Numbered from the stretch's first letter, positions 17,900-26,618 are shown. The stretch is 56,341 nt of DNA from Mucilaginibacter cryoferens (GCF_014205845.1 NZ_JACHCR010000033.1:1-56341), one strand, 5' to 3'. Numbers and translations are program-made. Notes: generated by a model from the sequence alone, not told the origin.

Positions 17900-20332
17900 A
17901 TGCTTTTTACCGCTACTTATTACCCCTTAGCATCCGCAACAAATTTTAAACGTCAATCCAGGTTATTAACATCAATTAAGCTTATTTGCCTATTCGCGTT
18001 GCTTATTATCTCCGGCAGGTTATCGGCCCAGGTTGCAGCAACCGGTGCTTTAAAAGGAACCGTTAAAACATTCGACGGAAAGGCCGCCGAGTATGTAAAC
18101 GTTACCCTTACCGAAACTAACGAGGGTATAGCTACCTCGCAAAGCGGTCACTACAATCTCAAAAACATTAAACCGGGGAGTTATACGCTGGTGGCCAGTT
18201 TTATTGGTTTGCAAACCCAAACCAAACAGGTAACCGTTACTGCCGGCCAAACCACTACCGTAAACTTTGTTTTAAGCGAAGGTGGCAAACAACTACAGGA
18301 GGTGTACGTACAGAGCGCGAAACACAATAAGTTTTTGAAAAAGGAAACTGAAGACGTTGCCCGCCTGCCACTTAAAAATCTCGAAAATCCCCAGGTTTAC
18401 AGCGTGGTAACCAGCGAACTGATGAAAGAGCAGGTAGTTACCAGCTATGTAGATGGATTTAAAAATATCCCCGGCACAGGTGTGCCATTGGTATATAATA
18501 ATGGCCGTACCACGTTGTTGTCCCGTGGTTTTGTAACCGGTAATTTTATACGTAACAGCGTTGCGGGCTATAATTTTAACAGCATAGATCCCGCCGATAT
18601 TGAAAAGATAGAAGCCATTAAAGGGCCCACAGGTACTTTGTTTAACAGTAGCCTGGCTTCTTTTGGTGGTTTGTTTAACAGGGTTACCAAGCAGCCTTTT
18701 GAAACACCCCGCACCGAGATCACCTACCAAACCGGCAGCTTTGATCTTAACAGGCTTACCGCAGATGTTAACCTGCCGCTAAACAAAGATAAAACCGTGT
18801 TGTTTCGCATCAACACGGCCCTGCATAACGAGCACAGCTTTCAGGATGCCGGTTTTAACCGCAGTTTTTTTGTTGCACCAAGCCTTACCTATATTGTAAA
18901 CGACCGCTTATCTGTTGATATAGATGCCGAAATTGGTAACTCAAACGCCACCTCGGCTTATCGCCTTGCACCTGATATTAAAGGAGCAATTCATAATGTT
19001 AAAGACCTGGGTATTGATTACAAGCGATCATTTGGCAATAACGGCGTTGACTACCTGAGCAGGCAAATTGATATTTATGGGTTGATAAAATATAAGATCT
19101 CTGATAACTGGAAATCACAAACCATGTTTAACAAAACATTTTCGAGCACTAAGGGCATGGTTACGCAGCTATCATTGGTTGATAGTGTGAAGAAGATAAA
19201 ACAGCAGGTTACCCAGGAAGATTATCCATACTACATTACCAACGTTCAACAAAATTTTATTGGCGATTTCAAGATCGGCCATTTCCGTAACCGCGTTGTT
19301 GCCGGCCTGGAATATTATAACCAAAAAAGCAACAACACAAACGTTACCGTAATTATGCCTGCCATAAGCTACCTCACTCCGGGAGCAGCCTATAATAATT
19401 TTACCGCCGATAAGGTTTCGGCACTGGTTGCAGCGGCAGCGCCAAAAGTGGGCGATTATGTTCAAAATAACCAAAGCTCTTATGCGGCTTATGTATCTGA
19501 TGTGTTTAACCTTACCGATAGGTTAAACGCTATGGCCAGCATCCGGGTAGATCGGTTTGATAACAAGGGGGCTTATACCCCGGCCGACGGCAAAACCACC
19601 GGCAATTTTAAGCAAACGGCATGGTCGCCAAAGTTGGGTTTGGTTTATGAGGTGGTTAAAGGCCAGGTATCGTTATTTGGCAATTACATGAACGGGTTTA
19701 ACAATGTAAGCTCAACCAGTTTTGATAATAGTCCGTTTAAGCCGCAATACGCCAACCAGTGGGAAGGCGGCGTAAAAATTGATGCCTGGGATCACAAAAT
19801 CAGTTCAACCATCAGCTACTACAATATTTCGGTAACCAACACTACCATGGACGATCCTAATCATCCGGGCTTTTCTACCCAGGCAGGTACACAGCTCAGC
19901 AAGGGCATCGAGGCCGAATTAATTGCCAATCCGTTTGCCGGCTTTAACATTGTTGCAGGTTATGCCTATAACGATAGTAAGATAACCAGTGCCGCCCCCG
20001 GCACAGGGATACAGGGACTACGCCCGGCCAATGCCGGCCCGGCGCGGTTAGCCAACCTGTGGATGAGCTATCGTTTAACAGGCGGCCAATTGCAGGGCCT
20101 TGGCCTTGGTGTGGGTGGTAACTATGGCAGCCAATCGTTCCAAACCAATACGCAAACATTTAAATTCGTCATCCCATCGTACACCACGGTTGACGCTACC
20201 GTATTTTACGATAAGCCTAAATACCGCATAGGTTTTAAGCTGGATAACCTTACCAACCAAAAGTATTGGTCGTTCCGCCTGGCACCTCAAAACCCAACGC
20301 GCGGCACTTTAAGCCTCAGCATTAAATTTTAA
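17900..20332 (+). CDS. TonB-dependent siderophore-type outer-membrane receptor
   Basis: The product has 810 residues. A signal peptide-like stretch (about 25-43, ending GRLSAQ) is followed by a CarboxypepD_reg domain (about 50-130), a plug (about 140-270; IDPADIEKIEAIKGPTGTLF is the TonB-plug signature) and a 22-strand barrel ending GTLSLSIKF. This is the FhuA/siderophore subclass. It probably imports a ferric siderophore, followed by an MFS gene that might export one. I found no convincing Fur box in the 235-base upstream gap, which also holds the remnant at 17479-17685. Confidence 0.9.
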   Translation: MLFTATYYPLASATNFKRQSRLLTSIKLICLFALLIISGRLSAQVAATGALKGTVKTFDGKAAEYVNVTLTETNEGIATSQSGHYNLKNIKPGSYTLVASFIGLQTQTKQVTVTAGQTTTVNFVLSEGGKQLQEVYVQSAKHNKFLKKETEDVARLPLKNLENPQVYSVVTSELMKEQVVTSYVDGFKNIPGTGVPLVYNNGRTTLLSRGFVTGNFIRNSVAGYNFNSIDPADIEKIEAIKGPTGTLFNSSLASFGGLFNRVTKQPFETPRTEITYQTGSFDLNRLTADVNLPLNKDKTVLFRINTALHNEHSFQDAGFNRSFFVAPSLTYIVNDRLSVDIDAEIGNSNATSAYRLAPDIKGAIHNVKDLGIDYKRSFGNNGVDYLSRQIDIYGLIKYKISDNWKSQTMFNKTFSSTKGMVTQLSLVDSVKKIKQQVTQEDYPYYITNVQQNFIGDFKIGHFRNRVVAGLEYYNQKSNNTNVTVIMPAISYLTPGAAYNNFTADKVSALVAAAAPKVGDYVQNNQSSYAAYVSDVFNLTDRLNAMASIRVDRFDNKGAYTPADGKTTGNFKQTAWSPKLGLVYEVVKGQVSLFGNYMNGFNNVSSTSFDNSPFKPQYANQWEGGVKIDAWDHKISSTISYYNISVTNTTMDDPNHPGFSTQAGTQLSKGIEAELIANPFAGFNIVAGYAYNDSKITSAAPGTGIQGLRPANAGPARLANLWMSYRLTGGQLQGLGLGVGGNYGSQSFQTNTQTFKFVIPSYTTVDATVFYDKPKYRIGFKLDNLTNQKYWSFRLAPQNPTRGTLSLSIKF

Positions 20333-20338
20333 TAAGTC

Positions 20339-20403
20339 AGAGCCTGTTTAAATTTCTTTCAAGAATATTTTATACATTTCAATAAGTGCGTATACAGCCA
20401 TCA
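20339..20403. repeat. Left arm of inverted repeat flanking the MFS gene
   Basis: AGAGCCTGTTTAAATTTCTT starts the arm just after the receptor stop. The complementary right arm lies at 22059-22121. The outer 24 bases match exactly in reverse complement and similarity extends to about 62 bases. The region 20333-20763 holds no gene, only this arm, a degraded palindrome near 20400-20435 and the family A hairpin. Confidence 0.75.
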
Positions 20404-20478
20404 CTGAGGAGGTACAACGAAGTAATGACGATTAGTTTTGAGAATCTCTTTTACATACCGCGCCATCACCATCACCAT

Positions 20479-20578
20479 CGTCATTGCGAGGTACGAAGCA
20501 ATCCCCAACTTACAGAGTAGCTATGCAAATCCGCCCTGTAAGTAGGGGATTGCTTCGTCGTACCTCCTCGCAATGACG
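20479..20578. repeat. Palindromic intergenic repeat, family A copy 2
   Basis: The outer arms are CGTCATTGCGAGG then TACGAAGCAATCCCC, mirrored by GGGGATTGCTTCGTCGTACC and CTCGCAATGACG. The inner arms CTTACAG and CTGTAAG also pair. Copy 1 is at 91-174. As RNA it would form a stem of about 100 nt. It lies inside the inverted repeat pair that brackets the MFS gene. Confidence 0.85.
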
Positions 20579-20690
20579 ATTTTTTTAAGGTATTTCCCTG
20601 GTTAATCCTGGTTGTCAATCACGGCTGTTATTTATTAAAAAACAGATGCTCATAAAAAAACAACTGCACGTAATGTTATTTCAATGTAAA

Positions 20691-20745
20691 GTGTAATAAA
20701 TACACTATCTAAATTAGTCTGCCTGCTGTTATAACCTTAAATTTG
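20691..20745 (+). promoter_or_regulatory. Promoter and palindrome of the MFS gene
   Basis: TAAATTTG at 20738-20745 matches the Bacteroidota -7 element TAnnTTTG, with TTAG at 20714-20717 in place of the -33 element and a 20-base spacer. Just upstream, GTGTAATAAATACAC (20691-20705) is a perfect palindrome with 5-base arms, a possible operator. The -7 element overlaps an in-frame TTG at 20743, so that TTG cannot be the start codon if this promoter is used. Confidence 0.5.
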
Positions 20746-20763
20746 CATATTAATCAATACCAA

Positions 20764-21972
20764 ATGCTCATGGAGGCGGAAATTAGCGCAGGTACATCTT
20801 CATCAAAAATAAGTTTAACCATTATTGGCCTGGTTGCTTTTACGTTTATAGGCTATTTTATAATTGGCCTTGCGTTGGCAGTATTGCCGGTTTTTATTCA
20901 CAGGCAGTTGGGCTATAGTACCGTAATTGCGGGGGCGGTAATTAGCTTACAATATGTAACCACGTTTTTATGCCGGGCCTATGCCGGTAATGTTGTTGAT
21001 AAAAAAGGCCCCAAACCTGCCGTTACCTTAAGTATGATAGGCTTTGCGGCAAGTGGCGTGTTCCTTTTTGCTGCCTGGCTGCTGCGCGATACACCTGCCT
21101 TAAGTTTGGGTGTTTTGGCCGTAACCAGGTTGATAACCGGCTTTGGCGAAGGCCTGGTAGGCGCAAGCCCAATTAACTGGGCCATTTTAACAGTGGGCGA
21201 TAAATATACAGCCAAAGCCATTTCACTTAATGGTATAGCCAGTTATGGCGCTATAGCCGTAGGTGCTTCTATTGGTGTTATTATTGACAATAGTTTTGGG
21301 TTGGGTGTTATAGGTTTGTTGGTTATTGCGCTGGCGCTAATAGGCTTTTTATATGCCAAAAGTAAAACGCCTGTAAAAGGTACCAGTAAAGCGGCACGAC
21401 AACCCTTTTTGCAGGTGCTTAAAAAAGTTTCGCCGTATGGTATTTGTATGGGCCTGGGCGGCATTGGCTTTGGTACCATCTCTACCTTTATTACGCTGTA
21501 TTATATTTACCAGAACTGGCATGGTGCTGTATTGTGCTTATCGGCTTTCAGTGTTTTATTTATCGTAGGGCGCATAGTATTTTCCGAAGCTATAGAAGCT
21601 TACGGCGGACTGAAAACTACCATAGTTTGCCTTTCGCTCGAAACTGTAGGTTTGCTCATCCTTTGGCTGGCCCATGTGCCTTACCTGGCTGTTGCAGGCG
21701 CCGGCATTGCCGGCCTCGGCTTCTCGCTTGTATTCCCGGCCATGGGGGTAGAGGCCGTTAAGCTCATCCCGGCATCAAACCAAGGCGCGGCATTGGGCAG
21801 TTACGGTTTGTTTATAGATATTTCCTTAGGATTAACAGGTCCGTTGGTTGGCGGTATCATAAGTCAGTTTGGGATGGAGTATATTTTCCCCTTTAGTATG
21901 GCTATGGTGATGGTAGGGTTGGGGATAGCTGTTTGGCTTGCTTACAGTAAAAGGGAAATAGCGGAGGCTTAG
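20764..21972 (+). CDS. Major facilitator superfamily exporter
   Basis: The protein has about 400 residues and twelve predicted transmembrane helices, with an MFS loop motif AGNVVDKKGPKPAV between helices 2 and 3. It resembles the YhhS/YfcJ-type sugar-efflux-like group by length and helix pattern. ATG 20764 or 20770 is preferred over TTG 20743, because a promoter -7 box overlaps the latter. The substrate is unknown. It lies behind a siderophore-type receptor and could export a siderophore, but it is bracketed by its own inverted repeats and so may be an independent insertion. Confidence 0.85.
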   Translation: MLMEAEISAGTSSSKISLTIIGLVAFTFIGYFIIGLALAVLPVFIHRQLGYSTVIAGAVISLQYVTTFLCRAYAGNVVDKKGPKPAVTLSMIGFAASGVFLFAAWLLRDTPALSLGVLAVTRLITGFGEGLVGASPINWAILTVGDKYTAKAISLNGIASYGAIAVGASIGVIIDNSFGLGVIGLLVIALALIGFLYAKSKTPVKGTSKAARQPFLQVLKKVSPYGICMGLGGIGFGTISTFITLYYIYQNWHGAVLCLSAFSVLFIVGRIVFSEAIEAYGGLKTTIVCLSLETVGLLILWLAHVPYLAVAGAGIAGLGFSLVFPAMGVEAVKLIPASNQGAALGSYGLFIDISLGLTGPLVGGIISQFGMEYIFPFSMAMVMVGLGIAVWLAYSKREIAEA

Positions 21973-22012
21973 CTGTTTATTTCTTTTAAGCTATAGCAAA
22001 CGTTTTTTTGTA

Positions 22013-22034
22013 GAGACGCAATACTTTGCGTCTC
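22013..22034. terminator. Hairpin downstream of the MFS gene
   Basis: GAGACGCAA and TTGCGTCTC form a perfect 9-bp stem with a 4-base loop. It begins about 40 bases after the MFS stop, with a run of seven T just before it. It may end transcription, especially from the other strand, but similar GAGACGCAA hairpins are also dispersed repeats in many bacteria. Confidence 0.5.
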
Positions 22035-22058
22035 CAGCTGTACAGAGCAGATTTGCAA

Positions 22059-22121
22059 GGCTGCATACCTAATGTAAACGCATTTATAAAAATATTTTTG
22101 AAAGAAATTTAAACAGGCTCT
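22059..22121. repeat. Right arm of inverted repeat flanking the MFS gene
   Basis: The arm ends GAAATTTAAACAGGCTCT, the reverse complement of the left arm's outer end at 20339. The pair encloses 1.78 kb with the family A hairpin, the promoter and the MFS gene. I found no clear target duplication immediately outside. Confidence 0.75.
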
Positions 22122-22163
22122 AAATGCCTTTCGTTTTGCTTTTAAAAATGCCGTCAATATAAT

Positions 22164-22224
22164 TATACCCCCTTTAGGGTATAAAATATAATAAAAATAT
22201 GATTTATATACCCCATGAGGTATA
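22164..22224. promoter_or_regulatory. Tandem CsoR/CstR-like palindromic operators
   Basis: TATACCCCCTTTAGGGTATA (22164-22183) and TATACCCCATGAGGTATA (22207-22224) have centres 42 bases apart, about four helical turns. A TATACCCC...GGTATA palindrome resembles operators of the CsoR/CstR/RcnR (DUF156) repressors that sense copper or persulfide. No such repressor gene is in the window. Downstream, 22225-22558 has no recognisable gene before the haem-c lipoprotein, so a long leader is implied. A weak stem (CAGGT/ACCTG followed by TTTTT) occurs near 22384-22404. Confidence 0.5.
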
Positions 22225-22558
22225 AACCGGGCATGCTTTTAAACCAATATCTTGCCCGCATATTTTAGATGGGGGAGGATAGTGGTACATACCACACTAA
22301 TACAATTATCTGTTTAAAAGTAACCCGCAGGAATAATAAGCTGATTTTAAGTATTTATAAAGGGTGTTTTCCCTCCCGTGATGCAGGTAGAAACACCTGT
22401 TTTTCACTCAGGTATTGGACGGGTATTTTTTTAGCTATACATTTATCTATATATTATATCTACAACCAATGGCTATGAAAACCTAACCTTAAATTTTATC
22501 ACACTTCCGCTCCTAAATTGAAATTATTTAATCCCGTTATACCTAAATCCTAAATTAC

Positions 22559-23971
22559 ATGAAAAAAATATTAACCTTTTCGGCCACTTTAATTTTACTG
22601 GTTATTGTAGTTTTTATTGGCTACAGCTGCGGCGGCAACAATAAGCCTAAAGATGGCGCAGTAAGTGCTGCTTTACCAGATACGGCCGGCCAAAGCGGCG
22701 CGTTTTTAAATCACCGCGATTCGGTGCCGTCGCCGCAGCAATACAGCGACTCGCTTTTTAAACTTAGTCATGATTATCCAACAACGTTTAAACCTGTTGT
22801 TGACCCTTCATGGCAAAAGGCGTTAAACGGGCAGCCCATCTCCGATAAAAATGCCATTGCTTATATGGATTCGTTAAAAACATATGTAGCACCCAATGTA
22901 TTACCCTTTTTTAAGGATAATAAAAACTGGACATCGGCAAAATATGGCTGGTTTAACGAGCCCTGGGTTGGCTCGCAGCGTGAAGCTATACTGGGCACTT
23001 ACTTAGGCAACGGAAACCCGGCCAATATGTTTAAAACCCTCAATGAGGATGAAGCCGGCTACGCGCTGGTTTTATACGATTCTGTAGCGGCCTACACCGT
23101 AGGGCAAATTTGGGGTAAAACCGGGCAAAAGGTTAACCTGGCCAATGATGCCGCCCAATTTAAAGAAGGCAGTGTTATTGTAAAGTTTGCTTTCTCTAAC
23201 GTTAATTACCCACAATGGTCGGTGATGAAAGACGCGCAAACCTTTAGCGTTTATGATACCATACCAACCATAGAAAATCCTAAAAGAGGATACCAGGTTA
23301 GAAAGGTTAGCTTTTTTCAGATGGATGTTATTGTAAAGGATAGTAAAGCATCGCCCAAAACAGGCTGGGTTTATTCCACATTTGTGTATGATATGGATGC
23401 CCCCGGCTCTCCATGGGATAAAATGGTGCCGCTTGGCGCTATGTGGGGCGACGACCCTGGTATAAACAGCCCAATTGCGCCGCCTTACCCTAAACTATCC
23501 GAAACCGTAATTAACCCCAAAGCTCCGGCATACAGCACAGAAACATTGGGTTGGGGCGGCCGTTTGAGTGGCCCTAATGATGGTGCTGTTGCCCAGGAAG
23601 CTTATGATATAAACACAGGTAAAAAATATACTAACCTGGCATTATCATCATGTATGAGTTGCCATAGCCCGGCACAGGATTCGTTTAACTCATTTTTGTT
23701 GCCCGCGCCGTTCCCTAAACCGAATGCGCCTAAATTTTTGGTTTATACACCAGGTAGTGCCGACTGGAATTTATGGTTCCAGGATAGGGCTGGCAATGTG
23801 CCTTTTGATAAAGGGCAGGTAGCCATGGATTACGATATGGTAATGGCGTTTAAATCGGTGCTTGCTTACCAGGATGCACATGCATCGCCACAAGCACAAC
23901 TGCTGCAAAGCAAAGCGGCAATTGTTAGCCAGTTTAGAAGACATAATACCAGGAGCCGGTTCTGGCATTAA
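22559..23971 (+). CDS. Lipoprotein with a single haem-c binding motif
   Basis: The product has 470 residues. The N-terminal hydrophobic segment ends in a lipobox-like IGYSC (Cys at about residue 24), so the protein is probably lipid-anchored. A haem-c motif CMSCH lies at about residues 365-369, with candidate distal Met residues near VAMDYDMVMAF. The 340 residues before it contain no domain I recognise (for instance WGDDPGIN and GWVYSTFVYDMDAPG). The short C-terminal part with the single haem resembles a cytochrome c domain. Its role in electron transfer or sensing is unknown. It is followed by a strong terminator and is probably monocistronic. Confidence 0.75.
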   Translation: MKKILTFSATLILLVIVVFIGYSCGGNNKPKDGAVSAALPDTAGQSGAFLNHRDSVPSPQQYSDSLFKLSHDYPTTFKPVVDPSWQKALNGQPISDKNAIAYMDSLKTYVAPNVLPFFKDNKNWTSAKYGWFNEPWVGSQREAILGTYLGNGNPANMFKTLNEDEAGYALVLYDSVAAYTVGQIWGKTGQKVNLANDAAQFKEGSVIVKFAFSNVNYPQWSVMKDAQTFSVYDTIPTIENPKRGYQVRKVSFFQMDVIVKDSKASPKTGWVYSTFVYDMDAPGSPWDKMVPLGAMWGDDPGINSPIAPPYPKLSETVINPKAPAYSTETLGWGGRLSGPNDGAVAQEAYDINTGKKYTNLALSSCMSCHSPAQDSFNSFLLPAPFPKPNAPKFLVYTPGSADWNLWFQDRAGNVPFDKGQVAMDYDMVMAFKSVLAYQDAHASPQAQLLQSKAAIVSQFRRHNTRSRFWH

Positions 23972-23991
23972 CAGAACTTAACTCTAAGCAC

Positions 23992-24027
23992 AAGCCGCCC
24001 TAAATTGATTTTGAGGCGGCTTTTTAT
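23992..24027 (+). terminator. Rho-independent terminator after the haem-c lipoprotein gene
   Basis: AAGCCGCC and GGCGGCTT form an 8-bp stem with a 15-base loop, followed by a T-rich tract (TTTTTATTTTT). It lies 21 bases after the stop. Beyond it, 24028-24766 has no gene and consists largely of repeats. Confidence 0.85.
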
Positions 24028-24125
24028 TTTTGTGGATTTTAGAGCAGTTTAAAAATAAATAGTTAGTACGAAGCAATTTTCGCCCTACGGCTATGGTATA
24101 GACACATCTTTTTTAATAAAGAAAA

Positions 24126-24262
24126 TTGTCATTTCGATAGAGCGGGAGGGGCATGAGCGAGGGCGCGAAAGAGAAATCTTCTGCGATTTACTATGCGAAT
24201 ATGCAAAGTTTGAAAGAAGAGTCATAGGAGATTTCTCCTCGTACCTTGTTCGAAATGGCAAC
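24126..24262. repeat. Imperfect long palindrome, family C
   Basis: Left arm TTGTCATTTCGATAG and GAGAAATCTTCTGCG, right arm GGAGATTTCTCCTCGTACCT and TTCGAAATGGCAA. The outer and inner segments pair, giving a long hairpin. It is a third intergenic repeat type in this window. A stray CGAAATGACG near 29617 shares its terminus. Confidence 0.6.
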
Positions 24263-24299
24263 TTTTTTAATGAGATGTAGGAATTAAAAGAGGTGTACA

Positions 24300-24375
24300 T
24301 AGGGTAGGCTCTACAGCGTAGCTGTGCAAATCTACCTTGTAATTTGGGGATTGCTTCGTCGTGCCTTCTTATAAT
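24300..24375. repeat. Decayed right half of palindromic repeat family A
   Basis: This segment keeps GGGGATTGCTTCGTCGTGCC and the TGCAAATCTACC-type inner part of the family A elements at 91-174 and 20479-20578, with several substitutions and no matching left arm. Confidence 0.6.
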
Positions 24376-24382
24376 GATGCAG

Positions 24383-24672
24383 TTGTAAGTTATTGATTAT
24401 CAAATGGTTTTTTAAGGACCTGGCGCACGAGATACAATTAGGTATCTTCACCATTTGTTTCCTCTCGAGAGGGGGCGGGATGGGAAGCGCGGTGGCAGGG
24501 GGGTGTTTTTCCGCGTTTCATTGCGCGCGTATAAACACACCCCTCCGCCCCTCTCGAGAGGGGAATCGCACATTCCCGCCGCTTTTTTTAAGAGGCCCCC
24601 ATTATTATTTCGTCCGCAACCGCCCATTTGCAACCATGTCATTACTGTTTTTTCCAGGTTTACTGGTGATTA
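24383..24672. repeat. Left copy of a 285-bp inverted repeat around the LytS/LytTR module
   Basis: This copy runs from TAAGTTATTGATTATCAAA to CCAGGTTTACTGGTG and matches, in reverse complement, 29322-29605 with about 85-90% identity by eye. It contains two CCTCTCGAGAGG palindromes around a GC-rich core that itself has complementary ACACACCCCT-type arms. Short ORFs run through it on both strands, but they are repeat sequence rather than genes. Confidence 0.85.
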
Positions 24673-24766
24673 CCCAATAATCGCCTTTTTTTAAATACGG
24701 CATCCCGTTTCTAACGGTAAGGGTAATGACTCAGGAATCCCCAATAATCGGCCCTGGTTTTTATCC

Positions 24767-25474
24767 TTAGCTTTCAATCTTATTCATAAAATCGGCTTTA
24801 TAATTGCTGCCAATTGGTATTGCTGTGGTGTCAATTTCAATGGTGTTGCCATAAACCGTAGTAATTGCATTTATGGCCACGATATATGATTTATGTACCC
24901 TGGTAAATAAGCTTGCAGGCAAAATTTCTTCCATGGCTTTCATGGTTTGGGTAATTAAATAAGGTTTTGTGCTGGTGTGTATCCGCACAAAATTTTGCAT
25001 CCCCTCTACATACAGCATGTCGGCAAAATTTATTTTTACCAGTTTGTTATCATGTTTTACAAACATAAAAGTTGCTTCGGCGGCATTACCGTTGCCCCCT
25101 TTTTCGGTTCCGGCATTTAGCCGTTCCGAAACCTTTTCGGCAGCTTGCAACAGGCGATGCATAGAGATGGGCTTCAACAGGTAGTCAACCACATTTAGCT
25201 CATAGCCATCCATCGCATATTTATTATATGCGGTGGTGAAAATAACAAGGGGCGGTTTTTTTAGCGATTTTAAAAAATCTATGCCGGTAATAATAGGCAT
25301 TTTAATATCCAGAAATATCACATCAACCGGGGAGGATTGTAATGCTTCAAATGCCTCAATAGCATTGCTGCAAACACGCAGTATCTTCCATCCACCTAAT
25401 TGGGAAACAAAGGCCTCCATCATTTTGCGGGCCTGGGGTTCATCATCAACAATAATGCAGTTAATTGTTTTCAT
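24767..25474 (-). CDS. LytTR-family response regulator
   Basis: The product has 235 residues. The receiver domain (about 1-120) starts with IIVDDEPQARKMM; the phosphoacceptor Asp is in VIFLDIKMP, and TTAYNKYAMDGYELNVVDYL and LKPI complete the pocket. The C-terminal LytTR DNA-binding domain (about 140-235) shows VEGMQNFVRIHT, FTRVHKSYIVA and PIGSNYKADF. It overlaps the kinase gene stop by 14 bases, so the two are translationally coupled. Its likely target is the divergent outer-membrane protein gene at 26846 or an unlinked gene. Confidence 0.95.
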   Translation of the reverse strand: MKTINCIIVDDEPQARKMMEAFVSQLGGWKILRVCSNAIEAFEALQSSPVDVIFLDIKMPIITGIDFLKSLKKPPLVIFTTAYNKYAMDGYELNVVDYLLKPISMHRLLQAAEKVSERLNAGTEKGGNGNAAEATFMFVKHDNKLVKINFADMLYVEGMQNFVRIHTSTKPYLITQTMKAMEEILPASLFTRVHKSYIVAINAITTVYGNTIEIDTTAIPIGSNYKADFMNKIES

Positions 25475-26618
25475 TAATTATAGAAAGGTTGGGTACCGGG
25501 GTTAAATAATTTTGCGATGGCACCGGGTTAAGCTGTAAAGTTAAATTTACCTCAAACACTTTTTGTTTAGCGGTAATTTGTAATTGGTGTTTGTTTTTAA
25601 AATAGTATTGCAGCCGTTTTTTTACATTTTGTAAGCCTATGCCTCCATGCTTTACTTCAAAACCTGGTACCGGTGCAATAAAGTCATTTTCAACTTTTAA
25701 ATGTAACTGTTGCTGTTGCAGGGTAATGGTTATATTAATCCATGATTTATCGAGCTGTGTATCTGCACCATGTTTAAAAGCATTTTCAACAAAGGGCATT
25801 AACAGCAAAGGTGGAATCTTTAAATCATTAAAATCACCGGTAGCTTCAAAACAAATCTTTACCCTGTCATCACACCGTACGCGTTCCAGTTCTACATAAT
25901 CAGCAAGCATGCTTATTTCCTTGTCCAGGTCAATATATTCTTCATCGCATTCATATAATGCAAAGCGCATAAATTCAGAAAGGCGGCCAATCAACTCTAT
26001 AGATCTCATTTTTTCGTCCTGCACAATAAATGATTGGATATTGTTTAATGTATTGAACAAAAAATGCGGGTTAACCTGCGATTTCAGAAAATCAAGCTCC
26101 AGCCGGAGGTTCTGTTTTTCAAGGGTCGATTTAATGCGATCGTGGATATACCAGTCGTCCATAAATTTTACGTAAGCACCGGCTATGAGGATAAGAAATG
26201 CATAAACCAAATTATCATGAAAGAAAAAGCTGAAGGTTACATCCTGCGGATAGTTGGAAATACCTAAGATCCAAAACTCCAGCTTTTGCTCTATTATCCA
26301 CCTGAAAGGCACATACAAAAAGAACACCCCTATCAGGCCTGCTATTTTGATGAGCAGGGCCGTGCCGCGCTTTAACTGCGGCCTGTTACGTAATACCACA
26401 AACGCTGTAAAATAAATGCTGGCCAGTGTTAAAGCATAAAAAATGATGGAAACGGGTCCATAGGATTCTGACCACCGGAAATTATACTTCTGATAATACA
26501 GCAGTTTAAAAACCGTTTGAGCGGTTACTATGATGAGTATAAAAATGGAGTGCAGGTAAACCCTTCTCCAGTTTGTTTTGGCCGCAAACTTTTTAATGCT
26601 ATTTTCTTCCATACCCAA
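25461..26618 (-). CDS. LytS-type sensor histidine kinase
   Basis: The product has 385 residues with four predicted membrane helices (about 15-40, 52-75, 84-108 and 130-155) and no periplasmic ligand domain. The cytoplasmic His_kinase region shows QVNPHFLFNTLNNIQSFI with the phosphorylated His near residue 193, and an HATPase domain with PLLLMPFVENAFKHG and KHGGIGLQNVKKRL. This is the standard kinase partner of the LytTR regulator and is coupled to it by gene overlap. The small membrane domain suggests sensing at or within the membrane. Confidence 0.94.
   Translation of the reverse strand: MGMEENSIKKFAAKTNWRRVYLHSIFILIIVTAQTVFKLLYYQKYNFRWSESYGPVSIIFYALTLASIYFTAFVVLRNRPQLKRGTALLIKIAGLIGVFFLYVPFRWIIEQKLEFWILGISNYPQDVTFSFFFHDNLVYAFLILIAGAYVKFMDDWYIHDRIKSTLEKQNLRLELDFLKSQVNPHFLFNTLNNIQSFIVQDEKMRSIELIGRLSEFMRFALYECDEEYIDLDKEISMLADYVELERVRCDDRVKICFEATGDFNDLKIPPLLLMPFVENAFKHGADTQLDKSWINITITLQQQQLHLKVENDFIAPVPGFEVKHGGIGLQNVKKRLQYYFKNKHQLQITAKQKVFEVNLTLQLNPVPSQNYLTPVPNLSIINENN

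Noticed and set aside
22269..22478. 69-codon open frame upstream of the haem-c lipoprotein gene
   Set aside because: Composition is not protein-like, it has no recognisable domain and it lies in a leader region with operator-like palindromes. It is kept only as unassigned sequence.
24393..24694. Overlapping open frames on both strands in the inverted repeat
   Set aside because: They read through the GC-rich CTCGAG repeat; the same frames occur in the mirror copy at 29306-29588, so they are repeat artefacts.
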